From: Strobilurus pachycystidiatus
Lineage: Eukaryota > Basidiomycota > Agaricomycetes > Agaricales > Physalacriaceae
Length of the DNA stretch: 64,000 bases
NCBI GenBank assembly: GCA_019915135.1
Contig: JAHLMK010000001.1
Coordinates: 434,001 to 498,000 of the forward strand
Direction: 5' to 3'
A program made the position numbers and the translations under genes. The stretch's first letter is position 1. Each line of letters starts with the position of its first letter. The notes under the pieces are model-generated. The model did no database searches. It saw only the letters and a list, made by a program, of their open reading frames with translations, and had not been told where the DNA came from. This document shows positions 50,085-62,276 of the stretch, piece by piece.

Positions 50085-51557
50085 TCAAGCCTCAGGCTGT
50101 ATCCTCAGCTTCTTGTCCTGATACGACATTCTCTGATAGAGCATGAGGTATGGGGTCTCCTTACTTGTTGATCCAGATGCTTGGAAATTGAATATCTCCC
50201 CGGCAGCCTGTGTAACCTCGTTGACGCCATTTCCGTCGAACTTGGTCCAAAGAGCCTCCTTGGCCGCCCTATCATCTTCATAGCAGTGGACAAATTTGTG
50301 CTTCAGCGTGTACGCGACGTAAGATCCAGAGTTGGTCTTCCCTCCTTTGTGGCAAATGACTAGAAGCCGACGCTAATTAGGGATGACGGAGAAACACTGT
50401 ATAGATGGCACGTACATGCCGTCAACTTATAGTTTGTGACGCCTTGAGCTTTGGATGCCATGTAGGCTATACAGTATGCATATGTCAAACTTGATATACG
50501 ATGCACATATGATATGAGGTAAGTACCTTTGTCAAATACCAGCTTGCCGGCGATGCTGAAAGCGTGGTGAATCTTGCGTTCCTCGTATGAAGCACGGGCG
50601 CCTTCTTTTACGAGCCCGACGATCAAGACCGCGGGCAACGTCTGGACGTAGGATTGCGAGCTGAGACCCAACTCTGTTGTCGCAGGTGATCCTGAGTTGA
50701 CGAAGCGATGTAAAGCCATTTGGATACTGTTCACTCCAGCCTGTCACGGTGTATCGAGTGAGTAAATAGCCTGATGTAAAGGCGTTTCCAGCTTACATCC
50801 ACAGGAAGATCTAGGACGTAGAACGATTGCATCTTGATCTTAGGTGATTTGTTGCTGGGAGGCGAAGTAATGTAGCGCGTGTGGAATCTGCCGCGCAGCA
50901 TCATATCGAAGGAGGTCTCCTTGATCTCCTGGTCCGATTCCACTAGTTCGCAAAGCGCGGCACACAGCTCAGATGCGGTCTTTTTGATGAGGGCGTCCAG
51001 GAACTCCTTTGCATCTCGAGGGTCGCTCGCAAGTCCCTGCAACTGTCGAAATAAATTAGTGTCAATTTGCTGGGACACTCCAGCAGCTTACAGATGTGCC
51101 AGACAACACCTTCTGGATGATATTCATGACAGCAGTATCTTTGTTCTGGTCAGGTAGACGTTTCCCAGCAGGATACAGGCTACGGATGATGCGCTTCATG
51201 ACGAACACAATGAATGGGGCCTTTGCCAGGAGTCCGCCGCGATCCAGATCGTTGGCCAGAGCATCGAATATCTGATTAAATACGTCTGCTACCGCTGTAG
51301 TAGAGAACAGAAGCAGGATGACAGCTGTGCAGAAGGTGAATACGTGGTTTTCTCCCCATATCCCGTCGGCTTTAAACGGGATGGGGTGAGGCAGGCGGTC
51401 TGGAATTGCCACCAGATTATTGGTCATCTTGAATCGACGTATGGGCATGTCATCGCCTTTTCTTTTGGGAGTCTGAAAAAAGTCGACGAATCAGTTTACA
51501 AATATTCAAACATAGCAAAGGTGCACCGTGCATCATTACCTGAGCACTGGAAGACAT
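50085..51557 (-). CDS. Ubiquitin-specific-protease-like protein, probably catalytically altered
   Basis: About six exons on the minus strand, starting MSSSAQ|TPKRKGDD. The Cys-box region reads GENHVFTFCTAVILLLFST. It aligns with the USP GNxCYxNAxLQxL box, but a Thr falls where Cys is expected, with a Cys two residues later. The middle region (SFYVLDLPVDV .. GVNSIQMALHRFV) matches the USP zinc-finger-less fold. The His box is VICHKGGKTNSGSYVAYT: Ser replaces the His of the usual GHYxAY. The end FVHCYEDD .. PYLMLYQR is the classic USP C terminus. The role would be ubiquitin binding or removal; changes at both catalytic positions suggest a pseudo-enzyme. Exon borders were set by eye, so the Cys-box claim needs cDNA. 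Confidence 0.6.
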
Positions 51558-53857
51558 TCTACGAGTGCTGGGTCCGACTACTGGTATATAGGTGGAAGTG
51601 ATGCTCAGACGCCAAACCTGTTCTCTTTTTATACATGGACGAGCCACAAATTGTGATGTGGCGTCCCCCGGCGATCTTCATCCTCATGATCAGTACATCA
51701 ATTCCGCAAGCTTATGACAATTGGACTTGTGGGTCCACTATTGTTCTATTTGTGTTTGTGAACAATAACAACCCCATATGCGGGACAAGGCATGGAGACG
51801 AGTTCCGTGATGCGTCTGGAGTTTGAACTGGCCCCGGGCGGAAGAGCGATTATTAGCGTCCGTCCTGGACATAAATCGAGATTTTCTGATGGACCCCCAA
51901 TTTCGATCGTGTGCTGAGATTTGCTTCATGTGTGGCGTTGTTGCCGAGCCCGGCGAGCCGTGCCGCCGGTACTGAGACCGGTACCGCCGTACTGGGCTCA
52001 CTCATGCTTCGAGCTTGGGTCCCGTTGCAGACTGCTAAGTTTGAATGACCACCTATGTAGTGCGAGGTGCTCCTGCAGAGTGCCGTGAGGACTCAGGAGG
52101 GATCCCGCCGAATCCCGCGGCTCCCGCCTTGACTTCTTGGATACTGACAAGGCTCACGGTGCATTGCTCTTCATTCTTAGTACGCGCCTGTATCTTCTGA
52201 GGGCTTAGGGCATGTCTCTCTTCATTGACACCCTAGCATACTGCTTGTGTGCATCCCAGCCTGTCTGCCAACTTGCAAGGTGGTAAGTATGAGGCACCTT
52301 CACGGATATGTGCCTATGTTACTGTACGACAGACCCCCAAGGCACGATCCACCACTGTAAATATTACACGCGACCTCATCTGTCTTGCAAACACTGGCAT
52401 GCCATGCCGCCGCTCTCACCGCGGTGACCGCCCTAATGTCAATGATATCAGCTTGTCCCTTATGCCCGCTGCGACGGCGGTCCTTATCACGTTGATTCTT
52501 GAACGCTTTTGACCGTTGACTGCTGCCGGTGTAGAGTATCCAGGCGGAAGCTTGAGTTCTCAAAGTTCATCATTGCCCATTGCCGTGCGTCGCACTGCGT
52601 CCGCGCCCTTCTCCTTCAAAGGAGGGGGGACATTGTTGACATGTGCCACAACTTTACCTCCTCTCTAATCAACACGAAACACATACACAGGCTTGCCAAG
52701 CTTGCGCCCTTGCCAAATGACGTTCTGAAGGATCTACGGTGTGTGAGGATACAGCAGTTGTATAGAGAGCTATAGTATTCAAATTGGCGGTGCCATTGAC
52801 ATCCAAGACGGCAACATACAGCTTTTTGTCGCCCTTGAAGTGTTGCTGAGTTATGTCAATTGCGTGGCAGATGGTTTGTACTTACCCTTCTTACCCTTCA
52901 GCACGAAGATGTTGTAGAAGTGTACTTGAATATGAAGCACTTACATGTGCACACTGCACAGTAAGAAGCGTCCGAAGTTCTCTCAGAGAACTGCCAGTGA
53001 GCACTTACACCTGGAGCTGTCCCGCTTCCTGATAGGCCCAGATAGGGTGTTCTTGTCTTGGGTTGGTCTGTACAAGGAGAGTGATAAACACAGCTCTGAG
53101 CATGACAGAGAAAGGCAGCAAAGGTCGCTACTTGGCAAGTGAGGTTCAGAGCATTGAAGGGGGCCGGGGCGCACGCTGAGCGCATCCCAACCATCCGAGC
53201 TTTCTATATTAGGCAATTTGTGACAGGCACAGTGCTGACAGGACATCACATGTCAAATCTGATGCGCCACACAAGAGGCAAATTTGACGATCAAAACGAA
53301 ATCAGACCCCAAGTACCGGAAAATTGACCATAACCTGAATTTTGATTTTTGTCCAATACGGACACTCATAAGCGATGGTGGCTACAGTACTGACCATTTC
53401 CTCCTCTGTTTTGGTCTTGATTTTCGGTGCAAGTCCAACGAGATCTCGTACTGTAATCTGTGGTACCTTCCGCTTTCGCTTGATACTAAGGTTATAGCAC
53501 ATTCGAAAAAACTTGAAGTACGTAAGTCATGATGGGCTCTTCTGTGAACCTTGTTACGTATTTGTCAGTTGTTTATCTCTACGTCCCTTTTCGAACAACA
53601 GCGCTGTTGTTCCATTCTGAGTAGGATATCCGAAGTTATATACTTGAGAGTTGTGCGAGGACAGACTCCTCAACCTAATGCTATACAAAGTCTTCTCAGA
53701 GTGCATCATGCGAGACATTACCGAAAGTCACACTAGCAGAAGGTACGCGTAACTCTCAACTATGCCGTCCGCGATGTCTCATGAGTCATTTCACTGAGCA
53801 GCCGAAATCCCAACGAAAGACTTGAAAAGTCAATTGTTGAATGCTACCTGACACAGC
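51558..53857. other. Intergenic, no supported gene
   Basis: Only short frames on both strands with no family signature. A GC-rich inverted segment (GAGCCCGGCGAGCCGTGCC .. GGTACCGCC) is at 51950-51990. Possibly decayed sequence. Confidence 0.4.
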
Positions 53858-54688
53858 TTGCCCCAAACCTGCAGTTCTCTGACTTATTCGAGATCTATGG
53901 TACGTTATATGCCAGTGCCTTGTAGCCGGGCTGCCGGCCTTGTACTCAATTTGTGCCGACCAGTTACACTCTGGCTTGAAGCTAATAAATCGACACCTGA
54001 TGCATCCGGAGGAGTAATCTGGCCCAGCCAACCTGAATCTGAAGAACGGATATCAAGCATATATACCTACAATCGCATTTTTCGTAATGTTCCGATGGAA
54101 CTCTGGAATGAGGAAACACTCATTGGTACTGTACGCAGGTGGAAGGACCTACGCAGAAGTAAGTTAGAACGATTCTGTTCGGGTTTTGGAGTCCTGACTT
54201 ATATTACAGCGCTGTTGTACCTCAGATGCGAGATCAAATGTCTCGGGCAATACGAGCAGTGGAGTATGAAAACTATCCGGCCTAAGATTTTTCTTCTAAC
54301 GGAGACAGTAGTGAAGGAATTCATTCGCATGAATGTTACATTATCTCCGACATCGACGTTTGTCTGCCTGCCAGGCAAAGGTGTCCGGCAATTCAGCATC
54401 GCAGATGCATGGAAACAGTGGCGAGAACAAGCGGCGAATCACATACCAACAGTAGCACACACTGTCAAGGCACCCTTTTTGCTGGTGAACTGGACCCATG
54501 AGTACGACACCGAGCAATTCAGCGCGACTTGTGGAGGTATGCTCGAAGGTGAGCCCCACGGCCTAGTACGATTAGTCCAAGCTCATCACTGCCGCGCAGC
54601 CATGGCCGAAATTCTGCGAGATAAGACGATGCAGGAATTTGTTGACATACGATCGGAGTCATCTGTGAGACTGGGTCCATACAGATGA
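53858..54688 (+). CDS. Hypothetical protein, 276 aa
   Basis: An open frame of 276 codons; the first ATG may not be the true start, as upstream exons could exist. No known domain. Segments such as VPMELWNEETLIGTVRRW and FLLVNWTHEYDTEQFSATC look like a folded protein. The antisense frames are short. The neighbouring gene converges on it about 40 bp away. Could be a decayed or single-exon gene; moderate support from length only. Confidence 0.4.
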   Translation: MPQTCSSLTYSRSMVRYMPVPCSRAAGLVLNLCRPVTLWLEANKSTPDASGGVIWPSQPESEERISSIYTYNRIFRNVPMELWNEETLIGTVRRWKDLRRSKLERFCSGFGVLTYITALLYLRCEIKCLGQYEQWSMKTIRPKIFLLTETVVKEFIRMNVTLSPTSTFVCLPGKGVRQFSIADAWKQWREQAANHIPTVAHTVKAPFLLVNWTHEYDTEQFSATCGGMLEGEPHGLVRLVQAHHCRAAMAEILRDKTMQEFVDIRSESSVRLGPYR

Positions 54689-54726
54689 CAGCTACGTTAC
54701 ATACATATCTAGCAGGGAGATAGCCA

Positions 54727-55947
54727 TCAATCCGACTCTTCCTCGTCACGATGAACAGGAGCGAGATGACCTGAACAGACTTCGTGGAAGGTGATGGCGA
54801 TTCCATTAACGAGGCTATATTGTCTCTCCTCGACGGGAATTGACTTGTTGTCGTATACCACCGACGCATCGTTCAAGCACTCGATGCCATCCCTCACATG
54901 AATTCTCCAATCTTCATCGCGATCTAGGACAGGTGGTCAGTAGAAAGATCATGAAGCAATTGCACAGGACATACAGAGGTGGGTTTGGGCCATATGTTTG
55001 AGGACAGGCCTCACATAAAGCGAGAAGGCTCCGGTGGCCCGTAAGGTCGAAGGGCCGGGTAGAAGACTGCATAAAACATCCCGAGCTAGGACAAAATGCC
55101 GCACATGACTATCCTCTGGGCGATAGGTAGTGTATCTGTTGTCCTTGCCAGGAGATCTGAACGTCGTGTTCCATCGAATGGGACCGTTGCCATCGGAGAG
55201 ATACTGGAGCACCACAACTATGTTGCGCAGCATGGCTAACTCGCGCTCCGGGGTGAGCGGGGTCGCCGGTGAATCATTGGCATTGGGAATCCAAGGTGAA
55301 AGTTTGAGGAAGTAGCGAACACTGTTACATGTCTTGATGACATCCGCACCAGTAGCAGAAGATGTCTGAGTGCAAATGTCCTCGAGTATTTGGCGATATG
55401 AGGAACTGTCTGCTTCGGTCTTTAGACCTAGCAAAGGTCGACTGAGGAGGGTGCGTATGACGGTGCACAGTTCTTGTTTTTCGCTGAGCCATTGACCGGA
55501 GCGACCGTGAGCACGATCAAGAAATACTGTGCGGTGTCGGAGGGAGAGGAGCCGCTGGATGATTTCAAACATCGATTCCGAACCCTCCTTCTCCAGAGCC
55601 TGCTCATATTCTTCGACGTCTTCGCTAACGATAGATAGGGACAGGAGGCGAAATCGGAGCGAGAACGCATCGTCAAGGTCAGCGTCCGAGGTGCGGGGGA
55701 TGGGGCGGGTCGCAACAAAGCAGTCATGGACAAGCGCGAGAATGATGAGAGCAGCGTTAGCACAGCTGGGCTCGCCAAGATGGATGACCCTTTCGCCTGG
55801 TGGAAGTAGGGGATTTCGGCGGAATACTGCCTCCAATTTGCGCTGTAGGTTCATCGGTAGAAGAGCATCATAGCCCGGTGGAGGAACGGAGCGCACTTCG
55901 CTGTCATTGACCGGCGAGGCGTAGAGGGGATGGGGAGCGACTTCCAT
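54727..55947 (-). CDS. Hypothetical protein, about 390 aa, two exons
   Basis: The start is taken at MEVAPHPLYASP (55947); the same frame extends upstream to 56103. An intron at 54924-54974 (GTATGT .. CTAG) replaces the in-frame stop and joins AQTHL to YRDEDWRIHVRDGIECLND, ending HRDEEESD. The protein is largely helical (LQRKLEAVFRRNPLLPPGE, ELAMLRNIVVVLQYLSDG). No enzyme motif is recognised. The clean splice and acidic C-terminal end make it a convincing gene of unknown function. Confidence 0.55.
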
Positions 55948-56276
55948 TGGGCGAAGTGAGGCGAAGTAAAAAAGTTTCGTCGCTGGCGACGAGTGAAAAC
56001 ACCACTGCCGCCCTCGTGTTCCACACTGCTTTTGAAGCTGACTGGGAGTCGAGATGTGCATGTCACCGTGTCTTCGTAGCACAATAAAAATCATGACCGA
56101 CAATAGCGCTTATTGTCTGTTAGACAAAGCAGCCCGTCAAGGGAAACAATTGAACATACCATATGGGTATGCTCGCACTGGAGGATGGGGTCGCAAGTGG
56201 GCGATGGCCACAGCTTGATCATATTCTGGTTATGGGGAAGATGTATCCGCACGATCGCAGAACGCAAGACGAGGTA
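55948..56276. other. Upstream region of the 390-aa gene
   Basis: Intergenic; may hold an N-terminal extension of the minus-strand gene. Ends at the MITE target duplication. Confidence 0.4.
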
Positions 56277-56285
56277 TAATTTATT

Positions 56286-56881
56286 TAGTCTCGTTATACC
56301 ATCCGTTTAGCGGACCCTACCCTAAAAGGGAACCCTTCCGTAAACGTCTGGGAGCCAATGCGGAAGTTAACCGTGATGCTGTCTTCGGATTTTCCCGGAG
56401 TCACTGTCACTTCTTGCCTCGACTGTCAGATAGTTAGAAATCTTGTTTTTGTTCTGTAACATGGATTTTGAGCAAATGGAAGTCTTTTGGACACTAGGTG
56501 CTACCCAAAATTTGTTACATCAAACCTTGGAAGTTCGTCAGTAGCTCGTCGCTGACGGCCGTGATGTTACTGGGCTCAACGCCGAAAAGGGAAGGAGAGT
56601 GACCCTCTGCCAAATGAGACAGTCAAATGTCCCTCGAGTCATTCTGAATCTAATGTGAAGACATAGAATATCATTCTGCCTAAAGATTCCAAGGGCACTG
56701 GAAGAGCAGAGTCCAGCAATATTATGGGCATACTACCCTCGAGACTTGCAGGTAAAGTGACGGTGACTCCGGGAAAATCCGAAGACAGCATCACGGTTAA
56801 CTTCCGCATTGGCTCCCAGACGTTTACGGAAGGGTTCCCTTTTAGGGTAGGGTCCGCTAAACGGATGGTATAACGAGACTA
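56286..56881. mobile_element. MULE-type MITE, 596 bp, with 127-bp inverted repeats
   Basis: Terminal inverted repeats 56286-56412 and 56755-56881 (TAGTCTCGTTATACC .. GGTATAACGAGACTA) differ at about one base. The 9-bp duplication TAATTTATT lies at 56277-56285 and 56882-56890. Long inverted repeats with a 9-bp duplication are the pattern of non-autonomous Mutator-like elements. No coding capacity. Confidence 0.85.
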
Positions 56882-56890
56882 TAATTTATT

Positions 56891-57205
56891 GGGTCGTAAT
56901 CGAGACCCAGAGCTTACGGGATGGGGCCATGTGGGAGCCCACGTCGCTGATTTGGCAGAGTGAGTGTATAACGAGGGGCGTTGCTGATGGCGACGTACCA
57001 TCCACCGCTGCAGAATAGTTGAGGTCGAAGGGTCTGGTGTCCGATTCCGAACGCAGAATTTAGTGAGCGGGTAAGGTGCCAGCTTTGCGTGTGGATACAG
57101 CTATATAGAATGTCCTCGTCAATTCGGTTGACTCCCCGTAGAGGGAAGTCACGTCGAGGTCAGGCCATGATGGTTTGGGGGCGTCAGGCTGTCAGGACCC
57201 TTCCG
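56891..57205. other. Intergenic, nothing recognised
   Basis: No supported gene or RNA. Confidence 0.4.
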
Positions 57206-57580
57206 GGAAGAGTCGGTGTCGTCCAAGGGGCTCAGCGGCAGTGCCTTCGATGATGAGGGCATTTGCCAATCCGAGGACTGCTGAGACAGATATCTGTCAC
57301 GGAGGCGGTGCGACGTGGCTGGAAACGGCGCATGGAAGAGAGCGGGAAAGCGGGATCAAGGAGGAGAGGAGGAGGAGAGGATAAGACCTAAGGTTGTGGG
57401 TAACCAAGTAGGTGTTCGCGTCACGCGTGGCCCAATCACGCGCTCGCAGGCCGGCCGGACGCGCTCCGCAAGCAGTATCGTCCCCCCCCTGTGGACCGAC
57501 CTGGAAGGTACACAGCGCAATCCCGATCAGATCCGATTTGGCGATCGGCATCAACTCGAACTCGGACCATCAACGACTTT
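57206..57580 (+). repeat. Dispersed host repeat, copy 2 (uninterrupted)
   Basis: Matches 2155-2323 and then the short 49564-49600 segment. Includes a GAGGAGAGGAGGAGG microsatellite at about 57358-57380, absent from copy 1. Confidence 0.65.
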
Positions 57581-58417
57581 GTTGCGTCGTGCACTTCCGA
57601 GAGGCGCCCAAGTTGCTACAAAGTCTCGACAGACGTGATAGCGGGATCTCCGAGTCCAATTCCTAGACTCCAGTACCGCCTGCATCGACTCAGAAGAAAT
57701 CTATCGTACTGATTGATGCTAACCGATTTTGACTGGGCTCGAGCGCACTGCGTACGACCGTACGCCTCGTTAGCTCCTGTCCTCGGCCGTCTTTTTCTGT
57801 CAAGACGAACTGCCAAGTGACATCAACTGGTGGACTGGGTTTCACTTTAGACACTGATATTCTCGGACGTCGCCTCGGTAGCGAGTGAATACTCGTGATA
57901 GCGCTCACTATCCCATCACACTCCGGCTAACAGTGACTGGCAAGCCCAGCTAACTATCAGCTACGTGCACTTTCAGTCTGGGCTCGAAGTTTGCTATGGA
58001 CAATCGTCAGTGATCTGAGAGGTGAGTGTTGTGCGTTGTTTTAATCAGGAGTAATGCGGGGTGACGGGTCGAATGGACCTAGTAACTCTAGTAGACCCCC
58101 TCAAGCTACGTCAACACGGTTTCTTTCTAGGCCATCATGTCGCGACGCCCGCGGCTTGATCCATGGGCAACGACAATCTTGCTGGCACCGACTAACAAGA
58201 GGTTATCAAAGGCACGGAACATTTGTTAAATTGAATCCGGCGAGCTGATTCAACGGATCTTTGTGTACGTCGTTTCTATCATTTCAGTCGTTCATTCGGA
58301 GCTACGAAGACCCTTCGCTTTGCTTCACGGCAGCCGTAGCTCCTCCAGGATAACAGGGTCCAATTTCGTGAAACTACAGGAACGGAGATCCTTTTTACGC
58401 AGAGTCGCGCGGCCCCA
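57581..58417. other. Intergenic, upstream of the ligase gene
   Basis: No supported gene; short frames only. Confidence 0.4.
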
Positions 58418-58422
58418 TATAA
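58418..58422 (+). promoter_or_regulatory. TATA box of the CoA-ligase gene
   Basis: TATAA 56 bp before the ATG at 58474. The broken second copy has a related TATAA .. TCGCGA upstream of 63039. Confidence 0.6.
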
Positions 58423-58473
58423 GTCGCGATCCCCGTCCACATTGCGTTTGCCACTCGTTTCCACCCCACCACT

Positions 58474-60888
58474 ATGCCCGAAATCATCTATCGCTCAGAG
58501 CTTCCCGATGTGCAGCTCGTAGAGACCTCCATCTTCACCCACTTCCTCGGTTTGAATCCGGACAAGCCTCATTACATTGGACACCACCCTGGAGACTGGA
58601 ACGCCTTCATTGACGCTGCTACCGATACTGCGCTGACGCGCTCTGATCTCAGATCATACGCCCTATCTCTGGCTTACGGTATCAAGAACCACAGCAACAT
58701 CCAAGCTCGGCGTGGAGACACCGCTCTCGTATTCTCCCCCAACTCTATTGCGGTTCCTGTCGCTATATTTGGGTGTATGTCTTTCCGCGTCATACCGTAT
58801 TCAATTCACTGTCTTCCATTCAGGTGTCGCCGCTGGCGTACGGCTCACGTTTGCCAACACCGCATACGGCCCTCGCGAATTGGCGCATCAATTCATCGAT
58901 AGCGGGGCTAGGTTTGTATACACTCACGAAGATGGGTTAACCACAGTCCGGGAGATGCTGAAGGATCTTGGTATCGAAGACCCGGATAAGCGCCTGATTG
59001 TCCTCGGTAAAGGCCTTAAGTGGGCCGGAGGGAATGACGCTCCTAGGAGTGCGGATGCTGCAGGCTTGCCTTACCTCGAAGATCTCTTGACGTCGGGATC
59101 TCTCGGGGAAGAAGAGAAGTTTAATGGCAAGGATACGCATGAGACTGTCTATATATGCTACAGCTCTGTGGGTAATCTTATTGCACCTCCCGAGGTTGAG
59201 GCTAAACGGGCGCCAGGGCACGAGCGGAAAGCCGAAGGTGATTGATTCAGGGCTAGTATTTGGACGCGTTGAAGCTCATGGCGCGCTGTCCTGCTAGGGC
59301 GTCGAGGTATGAGTTTTTTGCAGCATCAAAATGCGTCCGTACTGAAGACATCGTGACAGACAACTCACCAGAATTTGACAAGTAACGTCGAAGCCTTTGG
59401 GTCCATGTTCCCCGAGCTACGACAACGTAACGGCACTGGCATCTTGCCCTTCTTTCATATCCTCGGTACGCGCAATCAAGCCAAATGCGACTTGGCGTTG
59501 TGTCTAACCTAGTTTTGGTTAGGTGCGGTCTGTCTCATTCTAACTCCCTTGAGAGGTGGCTATGCGACCGTCGTACAAGGGCGCTTCGAGCCCATCGCTT
59601 TCTGCGCGAACATTGAGAGGTACAAGATCGCTCTTGGCGCAGTGGTACCGCCTATCCTCGTTATGCTTGCGAGACACCCAGGTAGGTCATCCGGAATCCG
59701 GAGTACGCGTTGTCCTGAAGACAACCCCAGTTGTCGAGAAGTACGACCTTTCGCCTCTGAAGTTCATAATCTGTGGAGGTGCACCTCTAGCGCCCCCCTT
59801 GGTGGATAAGGTGTGTATTAGGCATATCAAGCACTACATGTACTAACGATTGCACAGGTCCAGGAGCGATTTCGGTCCTTGAACGTCTTCTGTCCCATAA
59901 CTCAAGGTACGCTGCAGTACCTTAGTACCGGCCACAATGACCCCACTTATGGATATCAGCTTACGGTATGACGGAGGCGTCGCCTGCTATATGCATGATA
60001 CCCTTCGATATCGTGAACAGTGAAAACATCGGCTCTTCCGGAATACTTGTCCCCTCTGTAATCGCACGTATCATGGACGAACACGATAACGATGTCAAGG
60101 AAGGCGAGTCGGGTGAGATGTGGGTTCGTGGGCCGAACGTCATGAAGGTATTGTGCCTGCCGATGTCATGTTTACAGGCCTGAGGATACCCAACGTTCTT
60201 TAGGGCTACATCAATAACCCGAGTGCCACAGAGGAAACCATCACCAAAGATGGATGGCTGAAGACAGGTGATGTCGTGGTCCGGGATAGTAGAGGCCTTT
60301 TCTCCGTCGTTGACCGACGGAAGGAATTGATCAAGTACAAGGTCTGTGATTGCCTGCGCTCTCGTGATTGTCCACTGACTTTCGACGACAGGGTTTCCAA
60401 GGTGCGTTTACGTTGAGATCTTTCCGGATTTCATTCAGGTGACTCGCGTCTAGTCGCTCCAGCGGAGCTCGAGTCCGTACTGTGTGGGCACACCGAGATC
60501 GCGGATGCAGCGGTGATATCCATTTATGACGAGGACGAGGCGACGGAACTTCCCAGGTTGGGTTCTCATCCTATCATTGATTGGCATGAAATGTCTGATG
60601 AGATCACAGAGCATATATCGTGCCCGCCAACTCTTCAAAGCTCAGAGTGCCGGAGGAAAAAGCAGCGTTCGAGTCGGAAGTACAAGGATGGATTAAGAAG
60701 CAGGTCGCGTATCACAAACACCTGCGTGGAGGTGTCGTCGTGGTAGACGCTGTGCCTAAGAAGTAAGTTCACAGCACGAACATGTTCAACAACGCTCTGT
60801 ACTTATGCGACTTGTGTGTAGCGCTGCAGGAAAGATTCTACGCAACGTTCTTCGCGAGCGTGCAAGAGCCGAAGTAGCTGTTCCCTGA
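58474..60888 (+). CDS. 4-coumarate-CoA-ligase-like acyl-CoA synthetase (AMP-binding)
   Basis: About twelve exons, all open. It activates a carboxylic acid with ATP to an acyl-AMP and then a CoA thioester. The ATP signature SSGTSGKPKGVE is split over three introns: exon 2 ends at 59167, a 21-nt exon (59217-59237) encodes GTSGKPK and a 9-nt exon (59298-59306) encodes GVE. Then come [29 protein letters not shown] (adenine site) and [10 protein letters not shown] .. [22 protein letters not shown] (the hinge region). The catalytic Lys is in [10 protein letters not shown] near the end. The substrate is unknown. There is no SKL-type peroxisome signal (ends EVAVP). It starts in [13 protein letters not shown], also found in the second copy at 63039. 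Complete, probably functional. Confidence 0.88.
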
Positions 60889-60951
60889 TTTATCTTGTCC
60901 TTTCTGTTGAACATAACAAGTCTTCTGTAAGTATTGTACATAACATTCGAA

Positions 60952-62276
60952 TTAAAGCAATTTATCCTGGCTGATGAGGTTCTCGATCCGCAAGTGCCCA
61001 ATTGGGGGACTGCACTGGAAATACTTGCGCACTGTGCGAGGTATACATTGTTTCAATAGCCACTCCTTAATCGCCCCTTCGTCTTTCTCCGTCTTGACAA
61101 CAAAATCAATCCGCTGCAGATTCTTCAATTTCACGTCTGCCAATATAGCATCGAAGTTTGGCCACCAAATCGTCCGGCGGGAGAGATGTCTATCATCGAC
61201 AATCTCGAAACGGAGCTCCTTGATGGAGGCGTCGACGTCTGAGTTGCTCTCGAGGGATTCCAAGAACCAAAGAACCGTGTGGGATGGTTCAAGGAAACCC
61301 GGCCACCGAAAGCCAAGACGTTTGAGATGTAATATTTTCGGTACATCTTCTTCGGTTGGGTGACCTGCTCAGCAATGTCAGCCCCACGAAGTGAGAGGAT
61401 GGTCAAAGACTTACAGGCATCTGATTCGATGTTTAGATCCTCCAAAGAAGGGCACAGGGCGACGAGGCGGTTGAGCCTTTGCACTGTACTCGGAGCAAAA
61501 AAGCGATCGCTCAAGTGTATGGCGCGGACTTCGCTCAACGGCGTGCATTGCAAGGACGACAAAAAGTCGAGCAGCAGGAAGTGCATGTGATCCTCAGGAT
61601 CTAGCTCGAGACGTACAGTGTCGAGTTTGAGGAACGCGATCAAATTGGAGGGCAATGCTAAAGGGCTTGGGGTATATCTGAGAAAATCGATGATAGGCCC
61701 TTCCCCGTCAACCTCTGAGTCGGAACCATACTCCTCATACTCGGCATCGTATTCTTCGAAAATGTGCCGGTCGAGATCAAGGCCCGTTTGGAAGAGGTCG
61801 AGGGTTTTGAGGGCGGAAAATTGGGAGAGCAAGGTCGACACGGAGGATATCGACACAAAAGTGCACTCCTCGAGTACGAGCGACGATATGGAGGACTGTC
61901 GGAGGGGAGAGAGGAATGAAGGGAGATCTACGAGCTCGAAGTCTGTCTTCTGGAGCTTGAGTGTCTCGAGGTTTGGAAAGCGCAACAGCGCGGATAGAGC
62001 GTGCGGTGCAGAGTGCCAGGAGGTAAGAGTGAGCGTCTTGACGCTCGCAAGAATCTCTGAAGACATGCTGCGAAGTGTCTCCATGGCTTCCCGTATAAGT
62101 GCAGGGGAGTCATCGGTGCAGCTAAGTTGAATTTCACGAAACATGAATCGTCGTATGTGGGGATACACGTCTTTCCAGACGAGGGACATGGCGGGGAGAC
62201 TGATTGGATCCAGATGTAGAAGCTCATTCAATATGAGCAGTTTTACTTCGGTTGGGAGGTCCACACTTGCGGCCAT
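60952..62276 (-). CDS. F-box-like protein with leucine-rich region
   Basis: Two exons joined by a 50-nt intron (61365-61414). The N terminus DLPTEVKLLILNELLHLDP .. MSLVWKDVYPHIRR fits an F-box, which binds Skp1 in SCF ubiquitin ligases. LRR-like repeats follow (ASVKTLTLTSW, FPNLETLKLQKTDFELVDL, SISSLVLEECTF, FSALKTLDLFQTGLDLD), typical of the large basidiomycete F-box families. An acidic stretch (EYDAEYEEYGSDSEVDGE) interrupts them. The second exon ends ENLISQDKLL. It is tail to tail with the ligase gene, stops 63 bp apart. Targets are unknown. About 420 residues and intact. Confidence 0.75.
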
